Below, in pieces: positions 21,361 through 33,099 of a DNA stretch of 64,000 nucleotides. The notes below the pieces were generated by a model. It made no database searches and was not told the origin of the DNA. It worked only from the letters and a program-made list of their open reading frames with translations. A program made the position numbers and the translations under genes. The stretch spans positions 170,393 through 234,392 of the forward strand of contig RDEW01000008.1 in NCBI GenBank assembly GCA_011109175.1, written 5' to 3'. Positions within the stretch are counted from its first letter, which is position 1, and the number at the start of each line of letters is the position of its first letter. The DNA is from Dicyema japonicum. Lineage: Eukaryota > Dicyemida > Rhombozoa > Dicyemidae.

Positions 21361-22713
21361 TCTGCTTTCTTACTTCAAATTAGTCCAGTATAATAGTTTT
21401 TATAAAAAAAATTAATATTGATTAAATGACAGGTGATATGTAACCAACACGGGATGGGTAACCCATGCGGGAACGACATTTATATCCTCCTACCAATGTG
21501 GAATCATTCATATTCCAATAAGTAAAGGCTGTTGTTATTACTTTGTTGAAATCTTGTTAAATAATTACTTTTTCATGCACCGTGAATACACTAAGTAGTG
21601 AATTTGACACATTTATTTATCCTATTGAATTTTCCATTAATAAATAATTATTCCAAAGACCAAAAGTAAAACCAAACAAATTCCCTGATTTTGACGTATT
21701 CCAGAAAAACCTTCACACAAGAACAGTGATCCAGAAGACGTCCTCCAAAAAGCTGAGATCGATTCAAGAGCTCGTTAGCAGGGAACGAAATTGTCTCCAT
21801 GTGGGATGAATAGTTTACTTTTTTAAATGCTGACAGACATTTGCCGTCTCTTGAGTTAGAAGGATTTAATGACGACATTGGATAGAACGAAAATGATAAG
21901 TCAAATAACATGTAACACATCAAAGCATTTGCCGCCTTGACAAGTGATTGGAAAATATTTATGGAGAGAAATTCGTCATGCTGACAATTTTTGACTATAA
22001 TAAAAGATATTTAATAAAAAATTAATGAGACACATCACATCAATATCTACATTGAGCGAACCAATCCACTGTAGTAAGAAAGCGAGATATCTTTTTTAAA
22101 AGCCGTAGTGGCACTGGGCGTTTTCTCGATTCATGTGGATCCTTATTGATGTTTAAGGATTAGAGAAAGCAAAAAAAGGAAAGAATCCTAGTTAATGTAG
22201 GTGGAAGTGTAGGAATCTAACTCGCAGCCAATCGTGAGTGAAAGCACTACCCATTATCTAACATCGAAAAAGGAATCATCAAGAAAAAAGAGTTAAACCA
22301 TCAATTAAGAGACTTCGACAGGAATGAGAGGTTTTTGCTGTGTTCTATCATAGTACCACAGCTTTTCTGAATCCAATCGTTATTCTTAAATAAGAATTTG
22401 GAAAGACGTTGGTTTTTTCTCAAATTTACATGTTTTGCCGACTTGTATAGCTGATTAGTAGAAACGATAGGATTCGGAGCCGCATAGTAATGAAGCTGGA
22501 ATTGTTGTTCAAGATTCTCACGTTGTCGAGTAATGGAGGAATAGTTAAAGAGAGAAATTGATAATGTTAACTATATTTTCAATAATTAAAGATATTTAAT
22601 AAAAAATGGTAATGAAATATCTTTTATCATAGATATTTAATATATAATTATATCAAAAAATTAAGATAAAAATTTAAATAAAATAAAATTTGACCTAATA
22701 AAATTTAGATTAC
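21361..22713. other. Intergenic region upstream of LAMP-like gene 1
   Basis: No gene recognised. A tRNA-like segment on the minus strand near 22195-22262 (A-box-like 'tagataatgggtagtgc', B-box-like 'gagttagattcc') may be a degenerate SINE head. A 13-base palindrome 'atgggtaacccat' lies near 21454. Confidence 0.4.
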
Positions 22714-24028
22714 ATGAACAGGACTATTCTTTATATCATAATTATTCTGTTTAGCAAAATAGTCAAAATAAAATGTGATAAGAAATATATTAATTGATTC
22801 ATATGTAATTTATAAGAATCCTTCTAAAGTATATTTTCGTTAACTTTAGGAATATAGTTTATCAAAGTTACAATTCGATGAACAAATTGATGTATGGCAA
22901 ACTATTGGTACGTATTTGTTTTCATTCACTAACATAAAATTTAAACTTCTTTCATACTTCTACAATGAGTTTTATGCTTTTGACTTAGTAACAAACATTG
23001 ATTATGGTACGTTTTTAGTTGTACTTAAGCTGGTATGCAATATAATAGTATCATAGAGATTCCTAAAACTAAATTTGGGGAATACTACCGATGTGGTTAT
23101 GCTCATTTTAATTTTTCGAATAATATATCTGTTACATTCTATTCACTCAGGTTGCAATATCACGATAATGGTTTTTTTCCTTATTTTACTGGGAAAGGTT
23201 TTTTATTAATTTTATTTAGCTAATGACTGTAACCCAAATAATGACCCAAATACGCCGATTTTGTTTTTATTTAACCAAAATACAATCCGAGCAGTAATAA
23301 GTGGAATTATCAAAATATCATATATATGACAATAACCAAATTGTACACGTTTGCATTGATTCTTAGATAACAGATGAGTATTTCGATGATTATTACTATA
23401 ACTCAAAACATAATTATAGTGACAATAAATATATATTGTATGGTAGATTATTCTAAAATATCTATTACGGCGTATAAACAATATGGGAATGAATATCGTA
23501 TTAATAGATTTTCTGTTTGTGTTGGGTATAAATTAAAAAAATGTGTTTCACTTAAAAAGCAATTTAAACAAATTAAAATGGGCGGATATAATCACTGTGG
23601 ATCCATCTCACAAAACTATAAAAATGTGTCTATCGAAATTTCATCTTTAAAATTACAATTATTCCGTGATGATTTGATTTTTGAATTTATTGGAGATGGT
23701 AAATAAATCCGACTGAATTTTAGATGAAGGATGCTTTGAAGCACAATCATCTACTGAAATTAAAGAGCAAAAAACACGATTAAACATCATTAAGATGGTT
23801 AGTAACCTCGACTAAATTTTAGATAAAATAAGTTTTGAAGAACTATTATCGTCTGAAAGTAAATCCGTAAAAAAACTGTCGAAACATCAAATAATTGGAA
23901 TCGTGTGTGGAGTTGTCGCACTAGTGGTGTCATTGGTACTATTTATAATGCTTACTGTCGTCATTGCTAATATTTATATCAAAATGAAATCTTGTAAAAA
24001 ATCATTCTTCACCGAACCATTCATTTAG
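22714..24028 (+). CDS. LAMP-like type I membrane protein, multi-exon with micro-introns
   Basis: ATG 22714 starts a signal peptide ('MNRTILYIIIILFSKIVKIK'). Proposed GT-AG introns: 22829-22849 (21 nt), 23007-23056 (50 nt, or 23+24 nt around a 3-nt exon), 23198-23219 (22), 23343-23366 (24), 23419-23446 (28), 23699-23723 (25) and 23802-23822 (21). Stop 24026-24028. The lumenal part contains Cys-X37-Cys and Cys-X36-Cys loops ('CGYAHFN...ANDC' and 'CGSISQN...DEGC') with a shared 'L+LQ' beta-strand motif, the loop size of LAMP proteins. A single membrane helix follows ('IIGIVCGVVALVVSLVLFIM') and a short basic tail ending FTEPFI. Two frame breaks remain: near 22796, and in a TA run at 23320-23328. 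They could be sequence errors or decay. Paralogous to 61652-62467. LAMP identity is tentative; the membrane topology is more certain. Confidence 0.6.
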
Positions 24029-24329
24029 TAAAGCTAATTATGATTCTTTTTTGGTTAAATTGGGTTAATGGTTTATTTAATTAAAATATTCACTAATTGA
24101 TTTTTTCGCAGCTGAGATGTGTCAGTTTCTTGGCTCACATCCAGATATGTTCTTTTAACTAGAGACCTGTTCATTTTGTCTCGACTCTGTATGGATTTCC
24201 AAATTATTATTTTAATATTAATATACACAAATAAATTTAGACCTTTTAAATTTCGTAGGTCGTTATTTTCTTTTATGTTACTATTTTTTAATATAATAGA
24301 TAAATTTATTATTAGGAAACATGAGTAGT
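24029..24329. other. Short intergenic stretch
   Basis: AT-rich sequence between LAMP-like gene 1 and the 3' end of the group C LINE. Nothing recognised. Confidence 0.5.
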
Positions 24330-26010
24330 TAATTACTGAGTCCAGCGGATATGATCGAGTGGCTGTTACCTTTGACTACTGCCAGGGATATCCTTTGAAA
24401 AGCCACTCGGTTTCCCGACGCTCCCTCGAGCTTTGGTAAATAGACACCCAAGTGCTCTAAGGAAAGAGACTGTCTTGGGGCCAAAGACTCCGCTCGTCTC
24501 GACGACCACTGGCTGTACATGGAAACGGTTTAGGAGGCTGCTGTATTTCTTTATTTTTGAGTTTTCATATAAACGGGCGGCCTCTCCCGCTTTCATTGCC
24601 GACCTCAAAAGTTTCGACTGGGAAAAGTTGTCAGTACAGGTAGCATCCCAAATTAAGCATTTGCCCCGAGAGAAGGGGAAGACAGTAATTCCATCGGGTC
24701 GCTTCCCATCATCCCTACTCAAGCCCGTTGGCTCTAGAATGGATGGGTATCCCGCCAACTCGAGGGCGCGCTTCACCACTTCATTTATAGCCTTGTGTCT
24801 AGCAAATCGACCTGCGCTTTTTCGACAAGAAAGGGCATGATGTCCATAGCAGTCGACCTTCCGGCCGCATCGGCACTCATGGGGTTGACAAACTTTCAAT
24901 CCAAGTCTGATGGAGACTCCGGTGCGGACCGTTTCATCGTCTAGGTGAGTTCCCACGTTTCCAATGGGTAGGGCATTGATCCAAGCCCCGCTCCACTCGC
25001 ATCTTGCAGTAAAAAGACAGGCTCGTCGGTGTTGGTTAGATATTTTCAAAAGCCTCTCGTATTTATCCTCGCAAACAGACTCATAAAGGTCTCTCTGCCC
25101 GGGTTGTTTGACTTTAGGGTGTACCAAATCTTCGATCTTTGACGACTCTGATGGGAGCTGGAGAATCATCATGATCAAATTCTGATTGGAGTCCAATGAA
25201 GATTGATATGCCGGGTGTGCTAAATCAGATAGTGAGAGAATTCCGAGTCCACCAAAGCGAACGGGCAAGGTTGCTTGTTCCCATCCTTGTTCGTCGAATT
25301 CGACATTAGTAATACGTTCGGTCGTAGACCAGAATAGGGAGTCAATCGCCCCGAGTTGTTGCATTTTCAGGTAACATGGAGCTCCTCGAAGATCGTAATT
25401 TAATTTCTGCGTGGATAAAGCGTTTTTCATGAGAAAAAAAAGGTATGTGCATCCAGCATCCCAAGGCGTAAAAAAGTTTTAGCTTTAAACCAAGCGTATC
25501 CAATTGGGTTAGTAATTTCTGTAGACAGTCATATACATTGTTAGGATGACCTCCCAGGGTGCAATCATCCAAATACCACACGTTCAGCGGAGTAGTAAGG
25601 CATCTCATGACACGGTCGACACCGAGGCAGAACAATGCCAGTCTTAGTGGGTCTCCTTGGTGAACTCCACACGACGAGGGAATGAAGTATTTCCCATGTA
25701 CAAGACTGGACGGTTTTCCATACGAACAATGAACATAATTATATATAGACGGGTAATGGGTAAGACAATCTTCCAAAATTACATCGCGCCGTATGGTATT
25801 GAAGGCGTTTTTTATGTTAATCTTGAGGACCACACAAGGCATGTTCGTTCTGTTTCCAGTAAACATCCGAACGGCATGAACCGCCGCCTCACATCCACCA
25901 GGAGTACCGACCCCTACTTGGGTTGGTCGCAGTTGTTTGACAAGCATCGGAAGGATTGCTCTGCTAGCAAGTTTAGAAGCTGCAATCAGGTTTTAACTGA
26001 AGAATTTCTG
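24330..26010 (-). mobile_element. Group C LINE, 5'-truncated, RT plus C-terminal domain
   Basis: Two overlapping minus frames. 25947-25342 holds RT: 'VGVGTPGGCEAAVHAVR', 'LKINIKNAFNTIRRD', 'CGVHQGDPLRLALFCLGVD' and 'VWYLDDCTLGGHP' (catalytic YLDD). 25430-24366 continues with 'VRFGGLGILSLSDLAHPAYQ', the Cys/His stretch 'HECRCGRKVDCYGHHALSC', 'GKRPDGITVFPFSRGKCLIWD' (PD...D as in restriction-like endonucleases) and an Ala/Glu/Lys-rich helix 'AGEAARLYENSKIKKYSSLL'. The two frames need a shift in a T-run near 25440, and some 80 codons between them seem lost. It looks like a member of the RLE-bearing LINE group (R2/R4/NeSL/Hero type); exact clade not assigned. Confidence 0.8.
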
Positions 26011-28224
26011 TAGTTTATTATTTAATATTGTAGAAACAGTATCACCCAACCTGAGGTTAAAATTATCATTTTATTTTTAAGGATCCTCAATCAAATAATT
26101 AGTTTCTTGTTTTGGCTTCTTGTCTCGGCATTTGGTTATTTTCACGATTTTCTGTTAAAATAAAATTTTTGGCTTAAATTGTTTCCCTTTAATAGAATAG
26201 TCTTCTAACATCAAAGTTTCAATATATTTTTGCTTGCCAATTATTCGAGTGATTAATTGGTTGAAAGGTTGAGGTGGTGGCATACCTCTATTGCACCAAA
26301 TGTCTACTTTGCTTTATGATGTGAAAGCATTTGCCTTCGCTCTTCCTGTGAGCATGGACAAGGTAATTGACTTTGTAAATATCGGAAATCCCACGTTTCG
26401 GATGCACGTAGAATGCGGGTTCGAATCCTGGCCAGGACAAAATAAAATGAACTTGAAGGATCATCTATCATAAGCTCATATATAAGATAGGTAACATGTG
26501 TGTTGTTGATGAAATGTAAAATCTTTAGAATAATGTTTACATGAAAAAATTGTTGTGATATTGTTTTTGGGAGTTAATATGTAACCATATAATGTTGGTA
26601 CTTAAGAAAAAGCATTTTCTAATTACTGTTGTTTCAAGCGGAGTATCTTTTGGACACTTCTAAGATTTGTTTTTATGATCCAAGATTTTATAAATGAAAA
26701 ATATGTTTGTGATGAGTAAAATCACGTACTCTTCAATATTAGTTAGGTCAGGTTATCAAAAATAAACAATTAATTGATTTTAAACTCAGCAGATGCCGGT
26801 AATTGTGGAACAGATTTAGGTTTGTCTCATAATGAAGTGATCCATTAAGTGGAACTTTTGCATTTTCTCAATTTTCCTCATATTTGTCCAAGATATGGAC
26901 GGTCTCCATGAGGCGCATGCATGAGATACATGGCTCGATGTACTGTTTGTACACGTTCATCAAGACTGGGTGACTACAACTCTTCCATATTCCCGATAAA
27001 CTTTTAAATGCGTTAACTGGGACAGCTGATGTAAGAAGTTTCGGAACGAGAAAGCGTCAGATCCAATTTGCTGTGGGTTTGAATCTCGTTCGGTACAAGT
27101 TTGGGGAACTTGGACAAATATACTTTGAAAAGGAACAAAAGAATTATTTATATTTTTAATTCCCATGCATTCTTAGGAATAATATTGATATTCCAGGTTA
27201 ACAAAATTGTTGGATAATAATTGATTGATTTTACGTTTAGAATTTTTGCATGAAGAGGTATTAATTGATGACATATGTGAAAGAAGTTGCTTGATGGATC
27301 GTCATCAATCAATGAATTTTAAAATTACGTACCTGAATAGAAATTAGGGAATGACTATTTTATCAGAGTAAAAAAAACTTTATTTCAAAATGGGTTTAGG
27401 AGTTAGGTTTAGGGGTTTTTTTTCCTAACCGCCAAATTCTGGAATTCGAAAAAAAACTGTCTGTTAGAAAAATTTATTATTTGATAAACCAATTATCAAT
27501 GCTGATGTTAACCCCATTTCCTTTCTTCAACGCTTTTGAAATTTAATTTACCCCTTCTATTCCATTTAAATTAAATAATTCAGACTGTTTAAATAGAGAT
27601 CACTTGGAGGTTATTTCCTTATTGCTTCAATCACCTCTTGAGCGGTTGGTAGAATGGGTAAAAGAGTTGTCAATGTAAAGAAAAATGAGATTCTGTCCCG
27701 ACTCAAAAACCCTCGCATTTGCAAATAATTTTCATAACGCCTGGATATGGATATCCTCCGTGGCTTGGCAATGCTCACTGTTTCCTGGTAACTAAACCAT
27801 AATTTGTTACTAGACCGGTTTGCGTTCCGTCTATTGTGGTTTGGACTGGTAGAAGAATAAGAAAATTGACAACGCTAGGTCAATTTTGTCGGCGGAACCA
27901 TCTGACTAGTATTTAGTTTTTGTTTTAAATGTCTTAGTTTTTTTTTCAAATATAACATTATTCAATTTTTCATACTTAGCAAGTTTAATATAAAATCAGA
28001 ATTTTTAGGCAGACGCTGCGGATTCTATAAATTTCTTGAGGATTCAGGATTCTGAGGAATTTTATATAATACTTGAGAGCAGAGATTCCTATCCTGTTTT
28101 CCGCGAAGTTCCAAAAAATTTTAATTGTTTTTTCAAAAGAATAATTTTTCAAAACGAATTAATTTAATTTGCGTGTGTCCAAATGTAGTTTTGTGAAAGT
28201 GCATATCTTAAAGTTCGATCGTAT
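26011..28224. other. Intergenic with tRNA-like fragments
   Basis: No protein gene supported. B-box-like sequences in tRNA-like context occur at about 26350-26443 ('gggttcgaatcctggccagga', with a degenerate acceptor partner) and 27010-27095 ('gggtttgaatctcgttc'). A weaker one is near 27640-27710. These look like decayed SINE heads or tRNA pseudogenes. None folds into a complete cloverleaf by eye. Confidence 0.4.
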
Positions 28225-28625
28225 CGAAAGTTATATTGCCTTTGGTTTCACATGGACTGGGGACATAGATTACCCACTGCCATTTTGTGTTGTTTAGGGA
28301 AAAAAACTTGCGAATGGTGCTAAAAAAGAATATTTTTTGCGGATATTCGACCTGAATAAAGTTCAAGCATCCTGTTTTACAAAAAAATTCAAAATAAACG
28401 AAAAAGCACTGCATGCTAGTTATGCTGTTGCTGAAATTACCACTAAAAATATGAAATCGAAACTGTTATTTTGCCTGCATGCAAAGAAGTAGTGAAGATA
28501 ATTTTCGGAGAAATTGCTGCCGCTGAGCTCGACTTAATTCCTATTTCTTATAATTCTGTGAGCATACGCATCAACGATATGTCTGATGATATTGAAAAAT
28601 TTTAAAATTTGATTCCGAATTAAGA
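28225..28625 (+). pseudogene. ZBED5/hAT-Buster-like protein remnant
   Basis: Conceptual blocks: 'FGFTWTGDIDYPLPFCVV' followed by 'GKKLANGAKK' (a BED/C2H2-like Cys block with the second Cys turned into a stop), then 'CFTKKFKINEKALHASYAVAE', 'CKEVVKIIFGEIAAAELDLIP' and 'NSVSIRINDMSDDIEK'. This order is that of ZBED5-type domesticated or mobile hAT proteins. Frameshifts separate the blocks, and everything after the DIEK motif is missing. Confidence 0.7.
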
Positions 28626-28639
28626 GATGAATTAATCGA

Positions 28640-29753
28640 CTTTAAAATTATACATTTTATAATTAACTTTCAGAAAACCTCAGTTTTGGCAAATTCGAAG
28701 TTTATAGAAGTTTTTAAAATTATGTAATTTGATCTCTCAGATAATATTTTACTTTCCAACCACCACCTTAAGCAATAATTGATCATCACCAAACTTTAAA
28801 ACCACCGGCTTAAACAATAAGTAATCATCACCAAACTAAAGATTGGTATGCAACTTGCTTATAAAATTTATTCGAGATTTGTATCATCCATAAATAATGT
28901 CGGAATTTCCTCCGATTGATATTCCAATAATGAAGTAATATTTTTTCTTCTTTTTTCTTTATTTAATTCACTATTGCCTTTCTCTGGTCCATCCCTGATA
29001 TCTTTCAAAGAATAACAGGCACCATCCAAGTGGACTCGAATAGTTTCTTTTGAAATATTTAAGCTGAAATTAGAATTTAAAAGAATATTTAAGCTGAAAT
29101 TTGAATTTTAAAGAAAGGACACCATCCTTCTCATCAGCAACGAGATCAATAACGGCCGGTCGTTTAACCTTGAATATTATAAATATGAAATACAGTCGTA
29201 GAGTTTTTTGCCGGTAATTCACCATTCAAAAGTACAGACCCGTGGCGAACTTCTCAAAGAAGACACTGATTCGTTAAGAAATTGTACTCTCTTTTGATTT
29301 TAAACAAATGTGAAGACCGCTTCGAGTCAGTTCGATTTAGAAAAAATTCAATTCTTTTAATCGACCGATTGGGAAGTGATGACTATAGTGAATGTCGAAC
29401 TCGTCACATAGGTCATCCTTGTCATCGTGAAAGTCATCCTATTAATTATTAAACTAGTACACATAAGTTTCTAGTAATCCTTATATTGCCACCAAATGTA
29501 TAAAGGCTATATGGAATTCTCTCTTGAATAGGACGGATGTGCTTTTTTCAGGGAAATTCGAAACAGTGCGTACATCCAACGAGAAACCACCACTGCTTAA
29601 TTATAATAAAATATTGATTAATTTGGATTTACCGAGAAAACATTTAAAAATTGATAGATTAAGATTAGAAAGTAGAAATACGCCAAAAACCGCTCATCTA
29701 TTGGACATCACTTCGATGGCGAAGAATTTCTTGTGAGACGACAATGTTACTGA
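28640..29753. other. Intergenic with a short tandem repeat
   Basis: AT-rich. The unit 'gaatatttaagctgaaat' with its neighbours is tandemly doubled at about 29051-29117. The plus frame 29524-29736 has no recognised domain. It lies just ahead of a LINE endonuclease scrap and may be part of it. Confidence 0.4.
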
Positions 29754-29935
29754 AGTCAATGTAGTCTCACTTGGAACGAAAAATGGAAAAAGTACCTTTG
29801 TGAACATTTATGTGTCTCCGCCTGGTTCTTCCCCGAAGCAATATGCTATACTCAATTTATCCACTTTGGCTTCATTGAACGACGTGATCATGGGTAGGAA
29901 TATCAACGCAAAATTACGTTCCTAGCATAGCAGAA
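29754..29935 (+). pseudogene. LINE endonuclease fragment
   Basis: Translation gives 'EVNVVSLGTKNGKSTFVNIYV' and 'NDVIMGRNINAK', the central APE-type blocks (N.Y.PP, and the GD.NA block here changed to GRNINAK). No RT follows. Group A or a relative. Confidence 0.55.
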
Positions 29936-30059
29936 CTACAAGTAAAACAAGAATTAGAAGAAACAATCTCTCAAATGTTTAGACACATAAGGTGTTCTCT
30001 GGACAATTGTCTGTCTTTAACCACACGAATTTCATTCTCCATTTGAAAACCTTCTGGAT

Positions 30060-30610
30060 ACTTTCCTAGGCAGATTTACCCATTTCCAGCGAAACCTGGA
30101 TTGCAGTGACAACCGCGATCTCCGTCTACGGTTTCACACAAAACATCTAGGTGACACTTTGTAGAAACACAATTTATTCTCCCATTGTGTATGCAGTGGC
30201 ATTTTTTGCAAACGGTTGAATAGACGGTTTCAAATAATATGATTTCTTATAACAAGACCACAATCTTCACGCTCGGCGCAGTCACTCCCGCTATATATAG
30301 AATTTGGAGTAAAATCCACTATTTCACCAACATCCCGATCTATATCCAATGGAAGAAGGGGATTCCTAAATAACTTTAGAATGCGAGTAAATGTTTTCTT
30401 CTGACCAGATATGATATCCTCCAAACAATCTTGTCCTATGATGGAGGCATCTGAGTTTCTCCACGAATGCTCAAAGGCATTGTATTCCTTTGACATTTTT
30501 TGTTTTTATACGGCTTTGTTTGCACACACATTTACATAACCGTGTTCAAAGTCATCAATGGGTTCTTCATTTGCGTTCCTATAGACTCCAGGGACATTTT
30601 TGTCAGAAAA
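30060..30610 (-). pseudogene. Extracellular Cys-rich/EGF-like gene fragment
   Basis: Minus-strand blocks: 'DKNVPGVYRNANEEPIDDFE' (about 30540-30600), a 24-nt GT-AG intron at 30488-30511, a frame of about 80 residues ending 'SGSDCAEREDC' (30260-30487), a Cys block 'VCKKCHCIHNGRINCVS' (about 30170-30220) and an EGF-like end 'CETVDGDRGCHCNPGFAGNG' (about 30075-30135). The C.C..GF.GNG ending is typical of EGF modules, so the product would be secreted or a cell-surface protein. The join between the Cys block and the preceding exon is unresolved (a frame change with no normal intron). No stop-free continuation was found, so it may be decaying or mis-sequenced. Confidence 0.45.
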
Positions 30611-31219
30611 TCTGGTTCTCACAAAAGAAAATATGTTACTACGCGCTATTGATTAAGGAGAGACAACCATGAGATCGCTGATTGAGAGGACATTTCCATA
30701 CAAGTCATGGATTGCTTTACAATAATTTGGAAATTTAATAAATCTTTACAAATAATGGTACCCGTCTTTTGCAAAAAATAGATATAAAATGATCCCTTGG
30801 AATTAAAATCTGCAAGTGTGATTTATAATTTAATAAAAGTGGACAATGGTCACCATCCACTACTTCAGATTTGGCCAGAGCACAAGCTTCTCAGAGAACA
30901 GAAGTTGAAAGAGAACGTATGGCTAAAGAATCAATGTTCATTTACAGAAAGTGATTTAGATGAACATAGTGATTCTTTGGCTTTTCACAGAACTTGCGGA
31001 AACGCGCTCATTCCTTCGTATGAAAGACCTTACTGACGACATGAATCAAAAAGTTAATAATTAAACGAAAATTGTTAATTTTTAATTTCTCTAGCAAATT
31101 AAAAAACATTAATATATAATCCTTAATCCTTTGCGGCAATAATTCTGCCAGACCCGAAATTGAAAGGACTTGGAAGATCATCTGCCTCAAACTGTATAGA
31201 ATGAAAAAATACTAATCCA

Positions 31220-31500
31220 CTAGTGGGCAGTTCATTTTTGAACCAGTCGTTTTCGAAACATCAGGAGTCATTGGAAGGAGATCACTAACCTAACTGAAAC
31301 ACATTGAATCGTTTATCGTAAAGTGGAAAAGAATAAGAGATAAAGGAACAGGATTATTAAATCCATTTCCCTACAAATCGTCAACGAAATGTGATTTCAA
31401 TTCTGAGAGCGGCTAACAATGACTGGAAAAAATATCCGTAAAGAGTTATCTAAATACATCATGCATCCATAGAGGCTTTTAAAAATTATGTACCCAAACA
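31220..31500 (+). pseudogene. Group C LINE, extreme 3' fragment
   Basis: The reading 'FIFEPVVFETSGVIGRRSLT' matches 'FEPVAVETSGVIGSRSLA' of the copy at 33650-33700. The following 'lnpfPYKSs' region matches the end of that copy. A stop replaces a sense codon inside the block. Confidence 0.65.
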
Positions 31501-31589
31501 TATTATGATATTTTGGCGATTTTATTATTAAGAACGTTCGATAAATAATAATTTAACTTTTAATTCCCGTCGTTTCACTTTTAAGATAC

Positions 31590-31860
31590 CAGAAGGAAGT
31601 TGCTAGGCACTATCTTAAAGTAAATTTGGAATATTTGGATACGAAGAAGGCACAACTATCTCGGACTACGACTAAAATTTTATAAAACGATTACCCGATC
31701 CATTCTGTTATACAACTCGTGGACCTGGAGGAAAGTAAACAGGAGCTGGAAAACTTAGCAGGTTTCATCAACGTCACCTTTCAAAATAAAATGTCCAAGG
31801 AAAATATAAATGAAAAATTATACAAAATAGGTAATACTAAATCAACAAGCCATCAATAGT
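31590..31860 (+). pseudogene. LINE fragment after the RT domain
   Basis: Broken frames give 'KLLGTILK', 'IWIRRR' and 'KFYKTITRSILLYNSWTWRK'. This is the order of the thumb region of RTE/craniofacial-type LINE proteins (LLYNS.TW). No clear boundaries. Confidence 0.45.
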
Positions 31861-32108
31861 GACGTCACAGAAATAGAATGTAAGCCGTATATCACGAATA
31901 ACTAGGCATTGAGTCGTTGATTAAAAAATTGATGAGTTTTAATGATTTCTGAAAATAATATATTGACAAATCGTATAAATATAGTGTTTGTATTTGAAGA
32001 TCTTATTACAACAAATTCCGATGATTCTATATTTGTAATGTTCATGATAAATATTCAGGATTTGTAGTATTATCGTTGATGAAATGAAATGAATGCATTT
32101 AAAAAAAA

Positions 32109-32180
32109 TCCGCGTTGGTCTAGTGGTTAAGATTTCGGATTTTCATTTCGGATACCCGGGTTCGATTCCCGGACGCGGAA
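32109..32180 (+). tRNA. trnE: tRNA-Glu (anticodon TTC)
   Basis: A complete cloverleaf can be drawn. Acceptor TCCGCGT/ACGCGGA is perfect over 7 bp. The D arm is built on GTCT..AGAT. The anticodon loop TTTTCAT places TTC at 34-36. The T arm CCGGG-TTCGATT-CCCGG is perfect, and the discriminator base is A. Both internal Pol III promoter boxes are intact, no intron is present, and a T-run follows (32181-32187) as Pol III terminator. It appears functional. Confidence 0.95.
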
Positions 32181-32187
32181 TTTTTTT
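32181..32187 (+). terminator. Pol III T-run after tRNA-Glu
   Basis: Seven T directly after the discriminator base, the usual Pol III stop signal. Confidence 0.8.
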
Positions 32188-32494
32188 AAATCAAATTTCA
32201 ATTATATTAACTCTTGAGGAGCCGCACTTAATTTAAGATATGTTAAGTTAGTCATTGAATAATTGTGATTTAACTTTAACGTGATAATAAAAATTTTGTG
32301 TTATAGAACGAAGAAACTTTATAAAGGAGGAAACAGTTATTACATATGATTATATGTTGAGAGTACGAATACACAAATTGGAATTAGTTATTTTAATATA
32401 AAATATTTAAAGCTAAAGGACAGACTCTTTTTTACAGCTGAGTCGGACTACTTGCCAACTGCATGATAAATTAAATCGATACAATCTCCGGATT

Positions 32495-32812
32495 GGCTTA
32501 GTGGTTAGGTGTCGGGCTTAAGTGGCTTAGGCTACGGGTTCGAATCTCGCTGCTGTTCACCTGGTGGAAGGTTCCACGCATCTACGATGCAGAAATGGTT
32601 TGACGAGTGACGCCGTCATCAGTGAATACTCACTGCGGAACTGGATTGTCTAGAAAAGACACTCACACAAGAAAAAGAAAAAAAAGAAGTGAAGATCATT
32701 CCTTGGTTCTACGATTAGTTAAAATTAACTGTTCTTTACTTAAATAAAGTGTGTGTCCTGCCTATGCGGAGCTATAAAATACTATGGCTCTCGTGAAAAG
32801 GCTTTAAAAAAA
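32495..32812 (+). mobile_element. Full-length tRNA-derived SINE with target duplications
   Basis: It starts 'ggcttagtggttaggtgtcg' (A box), with B box 'gggttcgaatctcgc' about 50 nt later. A body shared with 8988-9250 and 61090-61350 follows, then the tail 'actatggctctcgtgaaaag' and an A-run. It is flanked by a perfect 12-bp duplication 'aatctccggatt' (32483-32494 and 32813-32824), so both ends are exact and the copy is recent. Confidence 0.92.
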
Positions 32813-33099
32813 AATCTCCGGATTATAGAAATGCAAAAAATATAATAAACGATAAAATGACTATTCTAAGACACTCACCATGCGATTATAAGGTTACCTC
32901 TGAGTTTTTGAGTCCTTAGTAGGCTATTTACATTATAGTGGAGGGTCTATGAAATTACCTGCTACACTCACAACAGATTAAAGTTACACCAATGCCAATG
33001 TTCTGGGAGCGTGATCAGATTGTTTAATTTTAATAAATAAAAAAGATTGTTTAATTTTAATAACAAACAACGAGACTGGAACGAACTTGTATGTTCGAG

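Noticed and set aside
21448-21470. Palindrome 'atgggtaacccat' as an operator or origin
   Set aside because: Too short and unique; no related sites in the window.
22195-22262. Possible tRNA on the minus strand
   Set aside because: Only weak A and B boxes; no acceptor pairing.
26350-26443. Possible functional tRNA with an intron
   Set aside because: The B box and the ends TCCTG/CAGGA pair, but two acceptor positions mismatch and no anticodon arm can be drawn; treated as a SINE or pseudo-tRNA.
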